From positions 3,627,001 to 3,691,000 of the forward strand of contig NC_092568.1 in NCBI RefSeq assembly GCF_037975245.1: a stretch of 64,000 bases of DNA, written 5' to 3'. The notes under the pieces are model-generated. The model was not told where the DNA came from. It saw only the letters and a program-made list of their open reading frames with translations, and did not search any database. Numbering within the stretch: position 1 is the stretch's first letter; every line of letters starts with the position of its first letter. The translations under genes were made by a program, and so were the position numbers. Shown here piece by piece: positions 47,257 through 59,706 of this stretch. The stretch comes from Apostichopus japonicus. Its lineage: Eukaryota; Echinodermata; Holothuroidea; Aspidochirotida; Stichopodidae.

Positions 47257-47306
<50 letters not shown>
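47221..47306. repeat. (TA)n microsatellite with TG interruptions
   Basis: Right border of the Penelope-like element. Confidence 0.98.
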
Positions 47307-47309
<3 letters not shown>

Positions 47310-48416
47310 CACTATATCCTACCTTTGGTCGACATCTGTTAAAAGTTAACATTTTGGTGGACAAATTATGTATATAGATATATATCTGTGAAAACACGTG
47401 TTATTGAGTTAATGAATGCCGAGGAACACTTCTACGGAACCCCTTTGCCATTATTTCATCTGTCTTTTTTACTACATAGTCGGTTAGAGATATACACTTT
47501 TTGGGCCTTTTTATATAATTGTGTATGAGAGGGGGTCATTGTATATGTCTACATTGAGTCATTTCTAAGGGACAGTATAAGTCTACTTCAAACCCTCATT
47601 TTGAGTGGGCAAAGTTATATCTTCATAAAACTAATGGAATAGTTGTGGTTGTAAAGAGATTTGACTAATTCTAACCAAGATCTGAACATTAAGATTAATC
47701 ATCGATCCTTTGATTGAATACCTTCTGTTAGACTACTACCACCCGAAATTAAATCACCTCACCACAAATTATGTGCTGAAAGTGCATTTAATAGTTAAAA
47801 TCTAACATGAATGTGTTAGAAAGACAGCATCGACATTCGTCAAATGGAATGTTGCAAATTTATAAATGGAAAATAAATATAGTAATTAGTAACTAATATC
47901 AATTTATGCTGTATTTTAAAAGGACCCCACACTTGTCCAGGAGTGTTGGAGGAAGGTGTGGTGAACTTGGTCCTTCCTCGAATTTCAAGGGATGAGGCCA
48001 CTATGTTGGACCCATTTTATTTTTTAAAGGGACAGTAGAAAGTCTGAGACGCAAGTCGTTAGGGGACAGAATTTCACCCGTGAGGTCTAGAGCAGCGACC
48101 TTTGTAACCCCTCCTCAGCCCTCCGTGAAAATGTACAAATGGGTTTTTAGCAGACTGTTAGCCAATAAAATCATCTAAAATTACGTTTTAGCCTGCTAAG
48201 GCAGACATTTTTCCGAAAATAAGCATGTAGTGATTCCTATGTACTCAGTTCCGCAAAAAAGAATCTTTCACTAGTGAGTGGTTTAGCATTAGTAAACAAT
48301 AGTCTTCATACGTTGCTTGACAACCACAATTACATGGATGATGTTTGATAAATTTTAGTGAAAGAAAAGTGTTTTGGTATTTTCTTTTCAAATATTTCTA
48401 AAGTTACAAACTTCAG

Positions 48417-48524
48417 CCTGTGAAGAGAGACCTGTTCAGTCGTAATTGCGATGGTGATGGTTTGGTCCTAACTGAGATTACAGGGAAATTGCACATATTG
48501 TTCCCTAGACCTGATAATGGATAA
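48417..48524 (+). other. EF-hand-like open stretch, possible orphan exon
   Basis: After an AG acceptor-like CTTCAG, the frame reads DLFSRNCDGDGLVLTEITG and then a stop at 48522. NCDGDG followed by hydrophobic and TE is EF-hand-like, but the loop has N at position 1 and its glutamate one place early. There is no partner exon. Could be chance. Confidence 0.25.
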
Positions 48525-49497
48525 TGGACTTCACTGCGATCATTCCAAGGCAATCTAGACGAAGGATAGACTTTGAATGCAATGAGCATGGTTGATGATA
48601 TTGATTGCAGAAATATAGAGCGATATTCCGTATGTCAATTTCCTCCTAAGTCGTAAATGGAGAGTGGATTTTTTTCGATGTGGCGAGAATTTCCCATTAA
48701 ATTTTTGTCGAGGATTGCTTTGCATAATTTTGGGCTCATGAAACGATACAATGTTATAAATACCATACACAAACACAATACAAGAAACCAAACATTCAAG
48801 TAGGTCCTGTCTTTTCCAAACAAAATTACATTACTTCCTCTAAAAAACATTGCAAACAAAATTATATTACATCCTCTAAGAAACAAGCAAGCATACCATG
48901 CAAAAGTAAAACAAGGAAGGCAGACATACCATACAAACAATTTGTCTCACTTTTTGAAACAACAAAACAACAATCATGATAACAAATTCAAGGCAGTTGA
49001 AGTTGGAAATACCTACAGAATACCTCCACTATTTCTGGGGTTAAAATCTTTAGATGTGAATACATCTTGATCTTAGTGATCTTGAACCGAGGGAGAAATA
49101 TATTTCTTAGTTAAGTTGACTAGCCTAGCTACTTCAGCACAGTGTACAACAAAATATGTCAGTTAAGAGCTCTCCGATGGTGAGGAATGGCAGCAAGTAG
49201 CTATTATTATTTCTACTATTTCCAGTTTTTTACTTATGACATGCACACAGCCCCCCCCCCCCCCCGACAAGTAACTTGTTTTTTTTCCACAAAAGTGTAA
49301 AACTTGTGCACCAAGTAGCTCCATGTGGGTTTTCATGTTTCAAAAATCTCCAGGCCCTGACGGGGAATGTACCATCCTCAAAACCCCCTTACATGCTGCG
49401 TTAACACGCGTAGGTACACATTCAAACATTCCCAAAGAAATCATGCGTATGCCCATAGAGAAGATTGTTCCAATCTCATTATAGTATGCATTCAATC

Positions 49498-49903
49498 TTG
49501 ATAAGGAAGATTAAAAGTCTCTTTGAGGAACTATGCCATCAGGATGTCGGTATAAGAGATCTAAGAAAATTGGCAGTCGACCATATTGGGGGCAATGCAG
49601 GATATATCGTATGCAACACAAGGTTTTGATTTATGAAGCAGTCTATTTATTCTGGCTGGAGTTCCTTCTAGAGTGCTGTTTTAGCTCACCCTGTGATGTC
49701 GGAGTATAAGATCACACTGATAAAATGGAAATATGCCCCTTACTGCCAAGTAGCCTTGCACTCACATCAGAATATGATAAGGAAGATTAAAAGTCTCTTT
49801 GAGGAACTACGTCATCAGGTTGTCAGTACAAGAAATCTAAGATAATAGGCAGTAGACCATATTTGGGGCAATGCAGAATATGTCGTATACAACACAAGGT
49901 TCT
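49498..49903. repeat. Direct duplication of ~125 bp, 279 bp apart
   Basis: Both copies begin GATAAGGAAGATTAAAAGTC and run through to GCAACACAAGGTT / ACAACACAAGGTT with scattered differences. Confidence 0.9.
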
Positions 49904-50619
49904 ACTGCCAAGTAACTTTGCACTCACGTGTTGCCTACAGTAACTGACATTAAGACCCAGCATGAACTGTCATTTTACAGAGACCAGAAATGAATATATT
50001 TATATTATGAAAATCCTTCTTGAAGGTGAGTTAGAAATTTGACAACACAATCTGGGGATGTATATGATCACTTTGCATTAAAATGTGCATTGTAAGTTAT
50101 ATATTACAGCTTGTCTTTTATATGGTTGTGGAGATAACCCCCAGTAGAATTTATACTTCTCTCATGTCAAGAGTATGGACTACATTTACATATCTGTGTT
50201 GCATTAAGTTTTTATCAGTGTTCGTGTCATTTGTTTCACTATCGTATGATACGACTAGTCTTAAACTACAACTATTGACAGCTTTGAAATGAAGATATAC
50301 CTATCAAACTTTTCCGTAAAACACTTAAAAAATGAAGTCCTCTTAATGGCCCAATTTGAAATCACTAACTTATACGTCATTCAACTTCAACACGTGGTTA
50401 ATGGTTGAAGACCAAATGCTAAAAAGACGGGAGTTAGACACAAAATAAATGGCGCTCTCCGGAACAAGGAAAAGTATTTCCATAGTGTGATAGGTACCTA
50501 TGAGTGGTCGCAAAATATTGCTCAAACAATACGTGGACACCAAATTGTCGACGTAATGTAGAAGTCCACGCAATGGCTCATTTACCATGAAATGTCGACC
50601 AAAGTATACATTTAGCTAT

Positions 50620-50637
50620 ATATATATATATATATAT

Positions 50638-50687
<50 letters not shown>
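50620..50687. repeat. (TA)n microsatellite
   Basis: TA tract with a CATACATA interruption. It is the right partner of 44318-44380 in copy C. Confidence 0.98.
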
Positions 50688-50689
<2 letters not shown>

Positions 50690-51165
50690 GCATATATGCA
50701 CTGCATATACAACTCATAATATGAGAATCCGTTAAATGTATCTTCAAGCTCAATAAACTATACGTACAGATAAGTTGGCTCGGCAAGGCCTTCCAGTTGT
50801 TGGCAATCTGGTCAACCGGATATGCATAATAGAGGAAAGACGGTGTCCGGTTTCCTTCCTACAAAAACCAAACTGATGAAACTAATATGCTGACCACGTA
50901 TATATATTTGATTTATACAGCAACATGGATGTTGTTTCAAAGTATACTGAAATTTCAGTTGTTAAGCGTACTCTTCTTGCGATAAATATTGAAAAACAAA
51001 AGGTTGTTCATTCTTCTAAAAATGGCAAAAAGATGGTTTTAAGTATGAAAATAATGACTGTGTCTGCTTTGCTAATTTATCTGATTTACCAATTTGATTT
51101 CATCCTAAATGAGTGTTTGATATTGTTGATGTTAGTGAGAACGATATTCATATAATTACAGTATA

Positions 51166-51557
51166 CAAATAATAAATGGTTATGAGTGCAATAGTGCAAA
51201 TATTTCATGAGTTGAAAGATGGAATGTTCCATTCAACGAGGCGCAGCCGAGTTGAATGGAACAAATGACACCTTTCAACGAATGAAATATTTGCACTATA
51301 CTGCACGAATGGAAACCATTAATTATTTGTTTTATACAACACCTTCAAATTTGGATATAATTGGATGTAAAATGCACTCATGCAACAGATTGTTTTGAAC
51401 AGACAGGTTTCTCTGCTCTCTTACCACTGAAAAAAGTGCTATCAAAAAAGTATAACACATGGTTCTATTTCATAGGGTGCAATAGAGCGGATTTTGCATG
51501 CAATCGACGAGCAATTGACCAATCAAATGGCTGGGAATATAATTAGGTGTTGTATAA
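51166..51557. mobile_element. ~390-bp MITE-like element (copy C)
   Basis: Paralogous to 27045-27433, with the same flanking TATA and the same hairpin around GAGGCGCAGCCGAG. It shares B's insertion site, so insertion preceded the B/C split and followed the split from A. Confidence 0.85.
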
Positions 51558-52249
51558 TATATGATAATATTGTTCCGTTACGTCTCGATTCTCCAAAAGG
51601 AATATAATGTGGAATACGGGGATGTAGCACGAGGCAAACTCAGACAAAAATGGAGCGAGAAATTAGTATATTTAGGACAGAACCAGGATGTATTCACCTA
51701 TAGACACATATACAACTTTACAACCTTTCTGAGGCTTAAGACCAAAGACAACAAAATGTAACAAGCCAAGTCCCTCTAACTCTAAGACGAATTATCTCTA
51801 ACTGAATCCCATTACTGATCTTATTGGGATTTACCTAAGCTTATATTTACATTAATGATTGACTTTACTTGTTATCGTTTCCGGAAGATGGAGTAGGCTA
51901 TCCGGAAACAACTCACAATCTTGGAAAGTCACAGATTTAACTTCCGAAACGAGAGTCGCTTCCTTATATGGCCATTGTTGGCTTTCGGAGACTCTCTCGG
52001 AAACGACACTCGGAGATGCATGTTTTACCCGTAACAAATCACAATATTTAGTCGAACGTTTAACGTACAATATGATTTTCATTGCTGACTGTTTTTGAAA
52101 GTGAATGTATTTACTCAATGTGCTATCCTCACGTCAACATTTAAATAAATTGTCTGTTATGAAAAACTAGATTAATTTAATTTGGACAAGAGAGTCTTTT
52201 ATTATGAACAACAGAATATATATTTCAAATTGTAATGAGTAGGAAAATC

Positions 52250-52430
52250 CAAACCATTTTAAATATTCGAACCCGGGCCTCCTGCTATATGCGGACACCC
52301 TAACCAACTAGGCCAAGGACGCTGATTGTATGTCCAGAGGTTTGAAACCAGTAAGGAAGGTCGTCATTCCACTGTAGACTTTTGCCACTTGTATCGACCA
52401 ATGCTAGTTCTGTTTTGGTGACATATTTGA
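52250..52430 (-). mobile_element. tRNA-derived SINE-like repeat (copy C)
   Basis: Counterpart of 28075-28310, with the same minus-strand tRNA-like head and a small deletion in the anticodon region. Confidence 0.65.
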
Positions 52431-52792
52431 ATGAATGAGTTGAAGATCAGGAACAGTGGAAAAACTTCGTTCGTAAAACACAGTGCTTTAAGCAGTTACT
52501 TGAAAACGAACAAGGAAGTTGATTTGAAGTCAAAGTACAAAACATGTTTACAAAAACCACAACCAGACTAAACGGCGTTTCGTATGATTATAACAATTTG
52601 AACTTTGGGAATTTGATATGAAATTACCAAACATGGATAATTATTACCCCCTAGGTGAACCGCTTGCACGCGACACCGCTTCATACGACATATGTAAGAA
52701 ATAGTACATCTATTCAGAAACCACATTCATACATTCAATTGACAATTTTGATTGTGAATCATTGTGTTTTCTCCTTTTCTCTGTTTTTACAG

Positions 52793-52836
52793 ATTATGTA
52801 AGAAAAGTCTCCTCAACTGTGCAAGAAATTGACTGA
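52793..52836 (+). pseudogene. Orphan calmodulin-like exon 6, copy C
   Basis: Nearly identical to 28670-28713, with an intact acceptor, split codon and TGA (52834-52836). No exons 2-5 are found upstream in copy C, where the region before the receptor is unrelated to A and B. It may be dead, or could act as an alternative last exon for a very long transcript from copy B. Confidence 0.7.
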
Positions 52837-55457
52837 ATTTTTAAGTGGTGGATTCACACCAAATCAAAAGCAAAATGTTCTTTTTATAACAGTTTCTTTC
52901 CTTTGGTTTGCGGAGCGGAAATATATAACAGAAAATCACAGTTGACGTCATTTCCACGTTATGATTACACCATTTGCCTTCGACTTCATTTTCATTTCTT
53001 ATAATCATTTGGCTACATCTGTTAAAACATCTTTCTGTATTATGACCAAGTTTACTCTAAATTACTCAAAATAAGATAACAATTGATCACAAACATATGC
53101 TTTGTGACATGTTTAGATCAATTGCAGGTAAATACGCAGGTATTAGAAATAATGCATATTGAAAAGTTCACCGCCCACAGACTTTTCATAGTAAGAAGAT
53201 TGACATCCTTGAAGATTTTCCGGCCTGAACAAGCTAAAGACTAACACTGAGATGACCTTTTACGATCGAATATATTCATCAATACAGTATCAAATTTACA
53301 TCAAAAACGTTTCTTAAAGAGTGCACTAATATTATCATGATATATAAGAGATGTTTGTACCAGAAATAAGGATATGAAAACAAGTCCATTGGTATGTATA
53401 ACTTTCGTGCCTTTTTCCCCTTTCGTGAACAACTTTATAAGAGGGCATATCTTTCAGCTTTTGAAAAAAAAAACTTTTCTCTTCTTAGGCAATGATATAT
53501 ATATAACAATTGCAGTCTCTGAAAAATGTGATAACTGATGAATAAAAAGAAGGATTATTTAATTCAATTATCCACACTAGAATACTGACGAATACAAAAC
53601 AAATTGGGTATTCTCGCTATAAACCTTTTGGAGAGCAGAAAGAAATGGTACAGTTGAACCATCATTGTAGCATCCATTAATTAAAATTGCCACATTTCCA
53701 TCGAATCCTTAGACTATACAAATCTATTTAATCTTCCAATTATGATCACAAATGGAAATTGTACTTTATAACTTGAATACGTCGGTACCTTGCATAACAT
53801 CAATTTCAGTTCCAAAAGAAGAGTCATAACTTTGGATTACAAGACTAAGTGACACGCATACAAACGAAGTAAGCCATAAACCATCGTTGGTTAAGAAAGA
53901 AATAGTTGGATTATTTGTAACAGATAAGTCACATATGTTGTTGTATTAATTCCTAAATCCAGAGCATTTGTGAGTGATCCCATTCCCTATTGTATAATTT
54001 CTACAATCACCCCCATCAGGGCGTGGGAACCAGTGGTCTGAAAATGACCATGGTCGAGTGGATGTGCGAGGCTTCCGCGATGTCACAAGAAAGTGACTTC
54101 AAATATGTAATATATACACGAATCCTGAACCAATTCTAAGTCATTTTACGTTAAATCTTTTGAACTCAGCATACATATCTTAAAATACTGTAAATATTTA
54201 TTCTGAAGTAAAAGATATGTAAATAACTTATAATTTTCCGTCGAACATCAGTGAACATCAGTGAATGACGGAAGACGAAACGGCAGATGAAATAGCCACC
54301 CTGGTGCTATTTCCATGACTCTTAATCTCTCTCAGCTGTGGGCGAGAGAACATATCATGAGTTTTTACCTTTAGCATAATTATTCCTTGTGTTTATTTCA
54401 GGCCTTTTGAAATAGTCTATAATTTTGTTTACAACATTAATATAATTGTACAGCTAAGTTCTTCTTTTTATACCCAGGCGTTCATTGATCGCATAGCACA
54501 TACATATCAAGATGTGTGGGTATTTAGTTGTCATATATGGTACACAATTGTGGTACATTTGATATTTATCAAATGTCAAGTTATCTTTGGATAAAATATC
54601 GAATTACGGTGTTTGCTAATAAGTTCATCGTAAATGGTGGATCGTGTTATTAAAAGGATGTTGCCAATTTTACTCCTGGTATCACCCGTTATCTCAGAAA
54701 CGTTGATCTAATCGACCAAAAGTCTTCACTGGGAAATCATTTTGATCGCCTAGCTAGTATGTTAAAAATACACTGCCTAAGCTTAAAGAGTGTGAAGACT
54801 TGCGCACAAAGAAACGTCTCATGCCGGTAATCTGACCTAGTTTCGAATGAGGTGTAACAGAAGTGTTAGACACCACCATCGATCCAAGAAAATCCGCACA
54901 CAGCTTGCTACCGTCGGTAATTAGACACTAGTGTACAGTCAATACATACAGCTACGGTCAATACCCACAACACAGTGTACATAGCAGCGCTGGACATCTC
55001 AGGCCTAAATAAAAGACAACAAGGTATCACGTTTCATTACTGTCTGCATTTTATAGCGACAAGAAGAAAACTTCACTTGCAAGGAACGGAAAGTTAACTT
55101 TTTCAAAGTGCGGCACGTGGTTTGGGGCGAGTCTTCAATGCCTTTAAATAAGTCGTTTCGAGGCACACAGACTGTTATCTTCGGAACAACATTACTATAT
55201 TTGCGCATTTGGAATGATTTCCCTATTGGCATAGCATAATGGTTCTCGCTGTAACAAATTGCAACGTTTCTGTTCCGGGCAAGTTACTTGTAACGTAGGT
55301 AAGTTTGTACAGGGTACCACAATTATGAATCATCTCCTCAATTTAAACATTACAATTCTGAATGTCAACACTTTGAGGTACCGATTATCATTGTATTATA
55401 ATGTAGAAAAGATATCCCAGAGCTGTTAAAACAATTGCGGACGATTATCCAATGTTC

Positions 55458-55612
55458 ACTGGATGACAAGGAGTAGCAGGAGTAACAGGTCACTTTCGGT
55501 GATAATGCACTGAAGTGCTAGTTTTGCTCGAAAGCTCTGCAAAAACCAAACATTGCCTGTTTTTCTTCCAACCACTTTCCTAATTTAATTATTGTTTCTC
55601 ACCCGAGATCTA
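55458..55612 (+). mobile_element. Penelope-like element 3'-end fragment
   Basis: From GTCACTTTCGG it matches the full element's 3' end (47051 onward) and leads into a TA tract. Just before it, GACAAGGAGTAGCAGG is the reverse complement of the element's own CCTGCTACTCCTTGTC, indicating a small rearrangement. It begins exactly where the B/C duplication ends. Confidence 0.85.
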
Positions 55613-55620
55613 TATGTATG

Positions 55621-55694
<74 letters not shown>
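55613..55694. repeat. (TA)n microsatellite
   Basis: TA tract bordering the next element. Confidence 0.98.
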
Positions 55695-55695
<1 letters not shown>

Positions 55696-55697
<2 letters not shown>

Positions 55698-57755
55698 TCA
55701 ATTCCATGGTGACTCGCGTGACATATTTACTAAAATTCCTCTCTATTTGATATCATTAAACAAATAAAGAAATTACCTGGGAGAAAAGCATTCATGTAGC
55801 AGTGAAGGTACGCCTTAATGCTTACAACAGTAGAGAAAAAATATTTATACCTCAAGTATTGGGGGTGAAATTGGCGAAAAACTAAATGTGACTCGCGTGA
55901 CAGATACTATTAGCAAAAATCAGAATGCACACACAAATGTTCGATTTCTTATGTCTTATGAAAATTTTTCCAATCACTTTTTATAATCATACCGAAGTTG
56001 AAAAACACCTCTACCTCAATTGCTATGCAATTTTGAAAAAATGTTGTAACGCATGAAAGTAACAATGAAGATGTATTGTGACTCGCGTGACAAGAAAACG
56101 TGACTCTCGTGACAAGTTCACTTTTCGGATAGTTCTAGACCAAATGCAGTAGTGAATCGAAGGTATAGATCTTGCATAGTGAAATATAACATTCATTGGT
56201 CTAGAAAGTGTCCAAAAGGTACTTCCCTTGGGAATGTCCAGATGATATTAATGTCCCCGAGTTACCTTCGTGACTGCAGACAGTAGGTAATATACTGTAC
56301 GGGTTGTACAGTTGTTAAGGCAATATATCGTGTCAATTAATATAAATAACAATATTTAGTCTGTTGAAGTCACTCATTGAAAGTTATAGAAGAAACAGAT
56401 CTATCAAAATGTGATTCAAATTACCATTCTCATTTGTCATATTTGAATAAACCAAAAGTGTAATATTTGAGAGGATACATTCACTCATAAAATTTTGGGA
56501 ATGATTGAGCAGTTAAAACCTTAAGGTTGTCAAGTCATAGCACATGGCATTGCCAGATACAAATATAGATTATGTTTTAGTATATCACTAAAAAATCAGT
56601 GACATGTGCTAACTTTCCAAATGTGGTGATAAAATAAGCAGTATATTGCGATAAATATTCATGATTTTAATTTATGATATTTCAAATGAAATTATTATAA
56701 TTAGTTGCAATATTTGTGCCCATATTATTCAAGTTGCCTAATTAAAGGGGAATGGATATATGATCAATATCTTTAATCAATGATTCATTCATCAAACTAT
56801 AACATCCCTGTAATTTTCACACAGTAAATAGGTAGAAACACTGTCTTGATTTGACGTGACTCGCGTGACGTGACTCGCGTGACATTCATAAAGGGTGATT
56901 TTCTCCAAAATTTGAATATCTTCTGAAAGGAAAATTCAGTAATCCTTTTGGGTATCTATGTGAAGACTTGATATTCATAATTTGGAGTAAAACTATTGTG
57001 CAGGCAAGGAGAAAAAAAAAACAGTCAATTTTGTGACTCACATGACAGTAAATCGAGGGTGTTTACTGTTTTCAATTCACCACTGTTGTCTAATGCCTTG
57101 ATGTCAAAATAAAATTGAAGCTATTAAGTGAGCACTATGCTATAGCAAATAAAGTTCGTCCAACACACAGTAAATAGGTAGAAACACTATCTTGAATTGA
57201 CGTGACTTGCGTGACGTGACTCGCGTGACATTCGTAAGGGTGATTTTCCGCAAAATTTGAATATCTTCTGGAAAGGAAAATTCAGTAATCCTTTTGGTAT
57301 CTATGTGAAGACTTGATATTCATTATTTGGAGTAAAACTATTGTGCAGGCAAGGAGAAAAAACAAAAACAGTAAATTTTTTGACTCGCGTGACAGTAAAT
57401 CGAGGGTGTTTTCAATTCACCACTATTGTCTAATGCCTTAAAGTCGAAAAAAAATTGAAGCTATTAAGTGAGCACTATGCTATAGCAAATATAATAAGTC
57501 CAAAAAACTGATGATACCTATGATTACTATGTACAAACCTGCACAAAATGAAATTTCACTGTATTTTTCATAATTTAGTTACAACGGGAACCATTTTTTA
57601 TTACCGACCCCGTAATAAAAAAAATGATGTTTCTGGGGCGAAAAAAATTATTTTTAGTAACTACAAGTATTCTATTTATTGGAAACTTATTCAATTTTAA
57701 TGTACAATAATTTTAAATTTTTTGGTATGATGTTGACCTTATCATGGAATTGACC
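55696..57755. mobile_element. DNA element with GGTCAATTCCATG ends and GTGACTCGCGTGAC repeats
   Basis: 2060 bp bounded by perfect 13-bp inverted repeats (GGTCAATTCCATG at 55696-55708; CATGGAATTGACC at 57743-57755), set between TA tracts that hide the exact target duplication. Inside, the 14-mer GTGACTCGCGTGAC or a close variant occurs about ten times (for example 55710, about 55890, 56079, 56099, 56857, 56870, 57033, about 57201, about 57214 and 57378), twice as head-to-tail pairs. A ~347-bp segment is tandemly duplicated (about 56819-57160 and 57166-57500). No transposase ORF is seen. Superfamily not recognised. Confidence 0.85.
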
Positions 57756-57762
57756 ATATACA

Positions 57763-57875
<113 letters not shown>

Positions 57876-57879
57876 ATGA

Positions 57880-58135
57880 AAACGTAATGAGAAGGAAAAT
57901 TCAGAACAGTGAAAAAACTTCCAGCCTCCGCCGGGATTCGAGCCCGGGCCTCCCGCTTTGTGCGCGGACACCCTAAACCAACTAGGCCATGGACGCTGAT
58001 TGTATGTTCAGAGGTTCGAAACCGGTAAGGAAGGTCGTAATTTCATTGTATGCGTTTGACACCTGTATCGAACAATACTAGTTCTGTTCTTGGTGACATA
58101 TTTTGTCTTACTCTAGAGATCAAACATGATGCTAA
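57880..58135 (-). mobile_element. tRNA-derived SINE-like repeat
   Basis: Best preserved of the family. The minus strand at 57996-57905 has GCGTCCATGGCCTAGTTGG (A-box region), an anticodon-like arm CCGC-GCACAAA-GCGG and GGCTCGAATCC (B-box). It lies outside the A/B/C duplication, which proves this sequence is dispersed. Flanked by TA tracts on both sides. Confidence 0.75.
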
Positions 58136-58142
58136 CCAACTC

Positions 58143-58145
<3 letters not shown>

Positions 58146-58211
<66 letters not shown>

Positions 58212-58240
58212 AATATATATATATAAATATATATATATAT
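58146..58240. repeat. (TA)n microsatellite
   Basis: Interrupted TA tract. Confidence 0.98.
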
Positions 58241-58770
58241 CACAAAATTGGTGGATCGGATCTTGCTACTTAAAGTTTCACGCCGTAGCGATCTTCAGGC
58301 AAGTGATAGACTGAAGCCTAGTACCCCCTATATATATATACATGTATGTTAAGGCTTTTTTCTAGTACGGTTGAGTGATCTTAAGTGTCTGCATTTAGAC
58401 ACTAGTTCTGTTCGCTTGTTGAGAATTCTTTCCTTTTCAGAGTGTGCGTTGATGATCGCGAGTTTCTCCTGCAGGCACAGGCTGCATTGTGTGGTGCCGC
58501 TAAGTAGGGTGTTGGAATGCTTGAGAATTGACCACTCAATTTCGTAATCTTCCCCTTTATCATTCAAGTCCCAAATAAATTTGGATAGTTCTGTTTCCTT
58601 GGCGTAGGTTTTGTTTCGAAAAGATTTCGTGTGGTTGTTATACCTTAACTTGAATGGGCCACCGCACATGCCGATGTATGAGTTGGTAGTGTCATTGTGA
58701 TGAACTTCTGCCTTGTACACATGATGTTGTTCATGTAGCTACATTTTCGACCAGAAGTGACACATCGTGT

Positions 58771-58777
<7 letters not shown>
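58241..58777 (-). pseudogene. Second Penelope-like family, GIY-YIG fragment
   Basis: The minus-strand frame 58720-58349 (123 codons) carries YIGMCGGPFKLRYNNHTKSF, then a KNTELSKFIW-like stretch, conserved cysteines (QCSLCLQEK) and a C-terminal RTELVSKCRH. This is the GIY-YIG nuclease of an element different from the one at 44479. Upstream, in another frame, is the CxxC-bearing lead-in, so there is a frameshift. No RT remains. Downstream on the minus strand (58310-58250), a CTGAAGATCGC...GCGTGAAAC block matches the structured insert at 26331. TA tracts border both sides. Confidence 0.8.

Positions 58778-58780
<3 letters not shown>

Positions 58781-58821
<41 letters not shown>
58781..58821. repeat. 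(TA)n microsatellite
   Basis: TA tract at the junction of the Gypsy and Penelope-like remnants. Confidence 0.98.
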
Positions 58822-58825
<4 letters not shown>

Positions 58826-59706
58826 TCATACATTGCAAGAGTATGAGTCCAACGCTGATTTGCGAGCTGATGCCTGTGGCGGTATTGCGCGACGGTCAGT
58901 GAATAACCAAGCAGTGGTTTGTGATCAATAACCAGCGTAAAAAGTCGCCCGTAAAGATATGAGTGAAATTTATTCACGCCAAACACACAAGCCAAGCCTT
59001 TCTTTCCATTTAATAGGTCTTTAGAGTTATTGAAGGCAGTTTTCCTACCCTTATTCTCATTTCCATTTAATTTCCTTCTTTAAATAAATCATAAAGTGGA
59101 GCCAAGGTAGTAGACAAAGTCGGTATAAACTTCCCATAGTAACCAGAACCAGGTGTGACTTCAACTCCGTCACATTTCGTGGCGCGGGCGCGTCCCTGAT
59201 AGCCTTTACCTTGGTTGATAAGGGATGTAGATCTTTCTCATCGATCATATGACCCTAGGTATTCGACCGAAGACGCCATGAACGTACAATTGTCTCTTCT
59301 AAGACGGAGCCCGGCATTTTATAATTGATTAAGTACTTCGTCTAGGATTAGCAAATGTTTCTTATCCGATGAACCGGTAATGAAGATGTTGCCTATGTAA
59401 ACCACCACATGAGGTATTCCCTGTAAGATACCTTCGATGGCGTGTTGAAATATCCCGGGGGCCGAGGATGTCCCAAGCGGTAAACGATTATATTGAAAAA
59501 GACCTTTATGGTTATTGATTACCCATAAGCTTGGAATCTTCATCCAACTGTAATTGCTGATATGCTTGACTACTTTAAAATATCGAACGTTTCTGTCTTA
59601 GGTCCACAATTTCGTTAGCATTGAAGAAGTTTTCAACACGTTCAATATATTGCGTCCACTCTTCTCTTCCTTCACGAAATTCGTCCAATTATCCGAATAA
59701 CGCCAT
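58822..59706 (-). pseudogene. Ty3/Gypsy retrotransposon remnant (gag start, RT, RNase H)
   Basis: Minus strand, in order: a gag-like start at 59706 (MALFG, stop, LDEFREGREEWTQY) to about 59578; then directly the middle of reverse transcriptase (SSQAYQQLQLDEDSK at about 59575, GLFQYNRLPLGTSSAPGIFQ, VYIGNI near 59400, where intact elements have YIDD or YVDD); the connection domain with APAPRNVTELKS (about 59200); and RNase H (FGVNKFHSYLYGR, DHKPL, about 58980-58900), cut off at the TA tract. The rest of gag, the protease and the RT fingers are missing, so a large internal deletion fused gag to RT. Stops and a lost catalytic aspartate pair make it dead. LTRs were not identified. Confidence 0.88.

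Larger units (their letters stand above)
47310..50620. other. Unique sequence inserted in copy C, no clear gene
   Basis: 3.3 kb between TA tracts, absent from copies A and B. It contains a direct duplication of ~125 bp (about 49498-49625 and 49777-49903), a poly-C run at 49251-49265 and one EF-hand-like open stretch at 48417. No transposon ends were recognised. Confidence 0.5.
43121..55457. repeat. Segmental duplication copy C (interrupted)
   Basis: Matches copy B in two blocks: about 43121-44320 (to B's TA tract at 26271) and about 50690-55457 (B's 26565-30496). The intervening ~6.3 kb is bracketed by TA tracts and includes a Penelope-like element. Copy C lacks calmodulin-like exons 2-5. 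Confidence 0.9.

Noticed and set aside
48635..48940. 101-codon minus-strand ORF with hydrophobic repeats
   Set aside because: Built on a local duplication (ATTACATYMCTTCCTCTAA-like repeats at 48825-48880); no conserved motif or partner exon.
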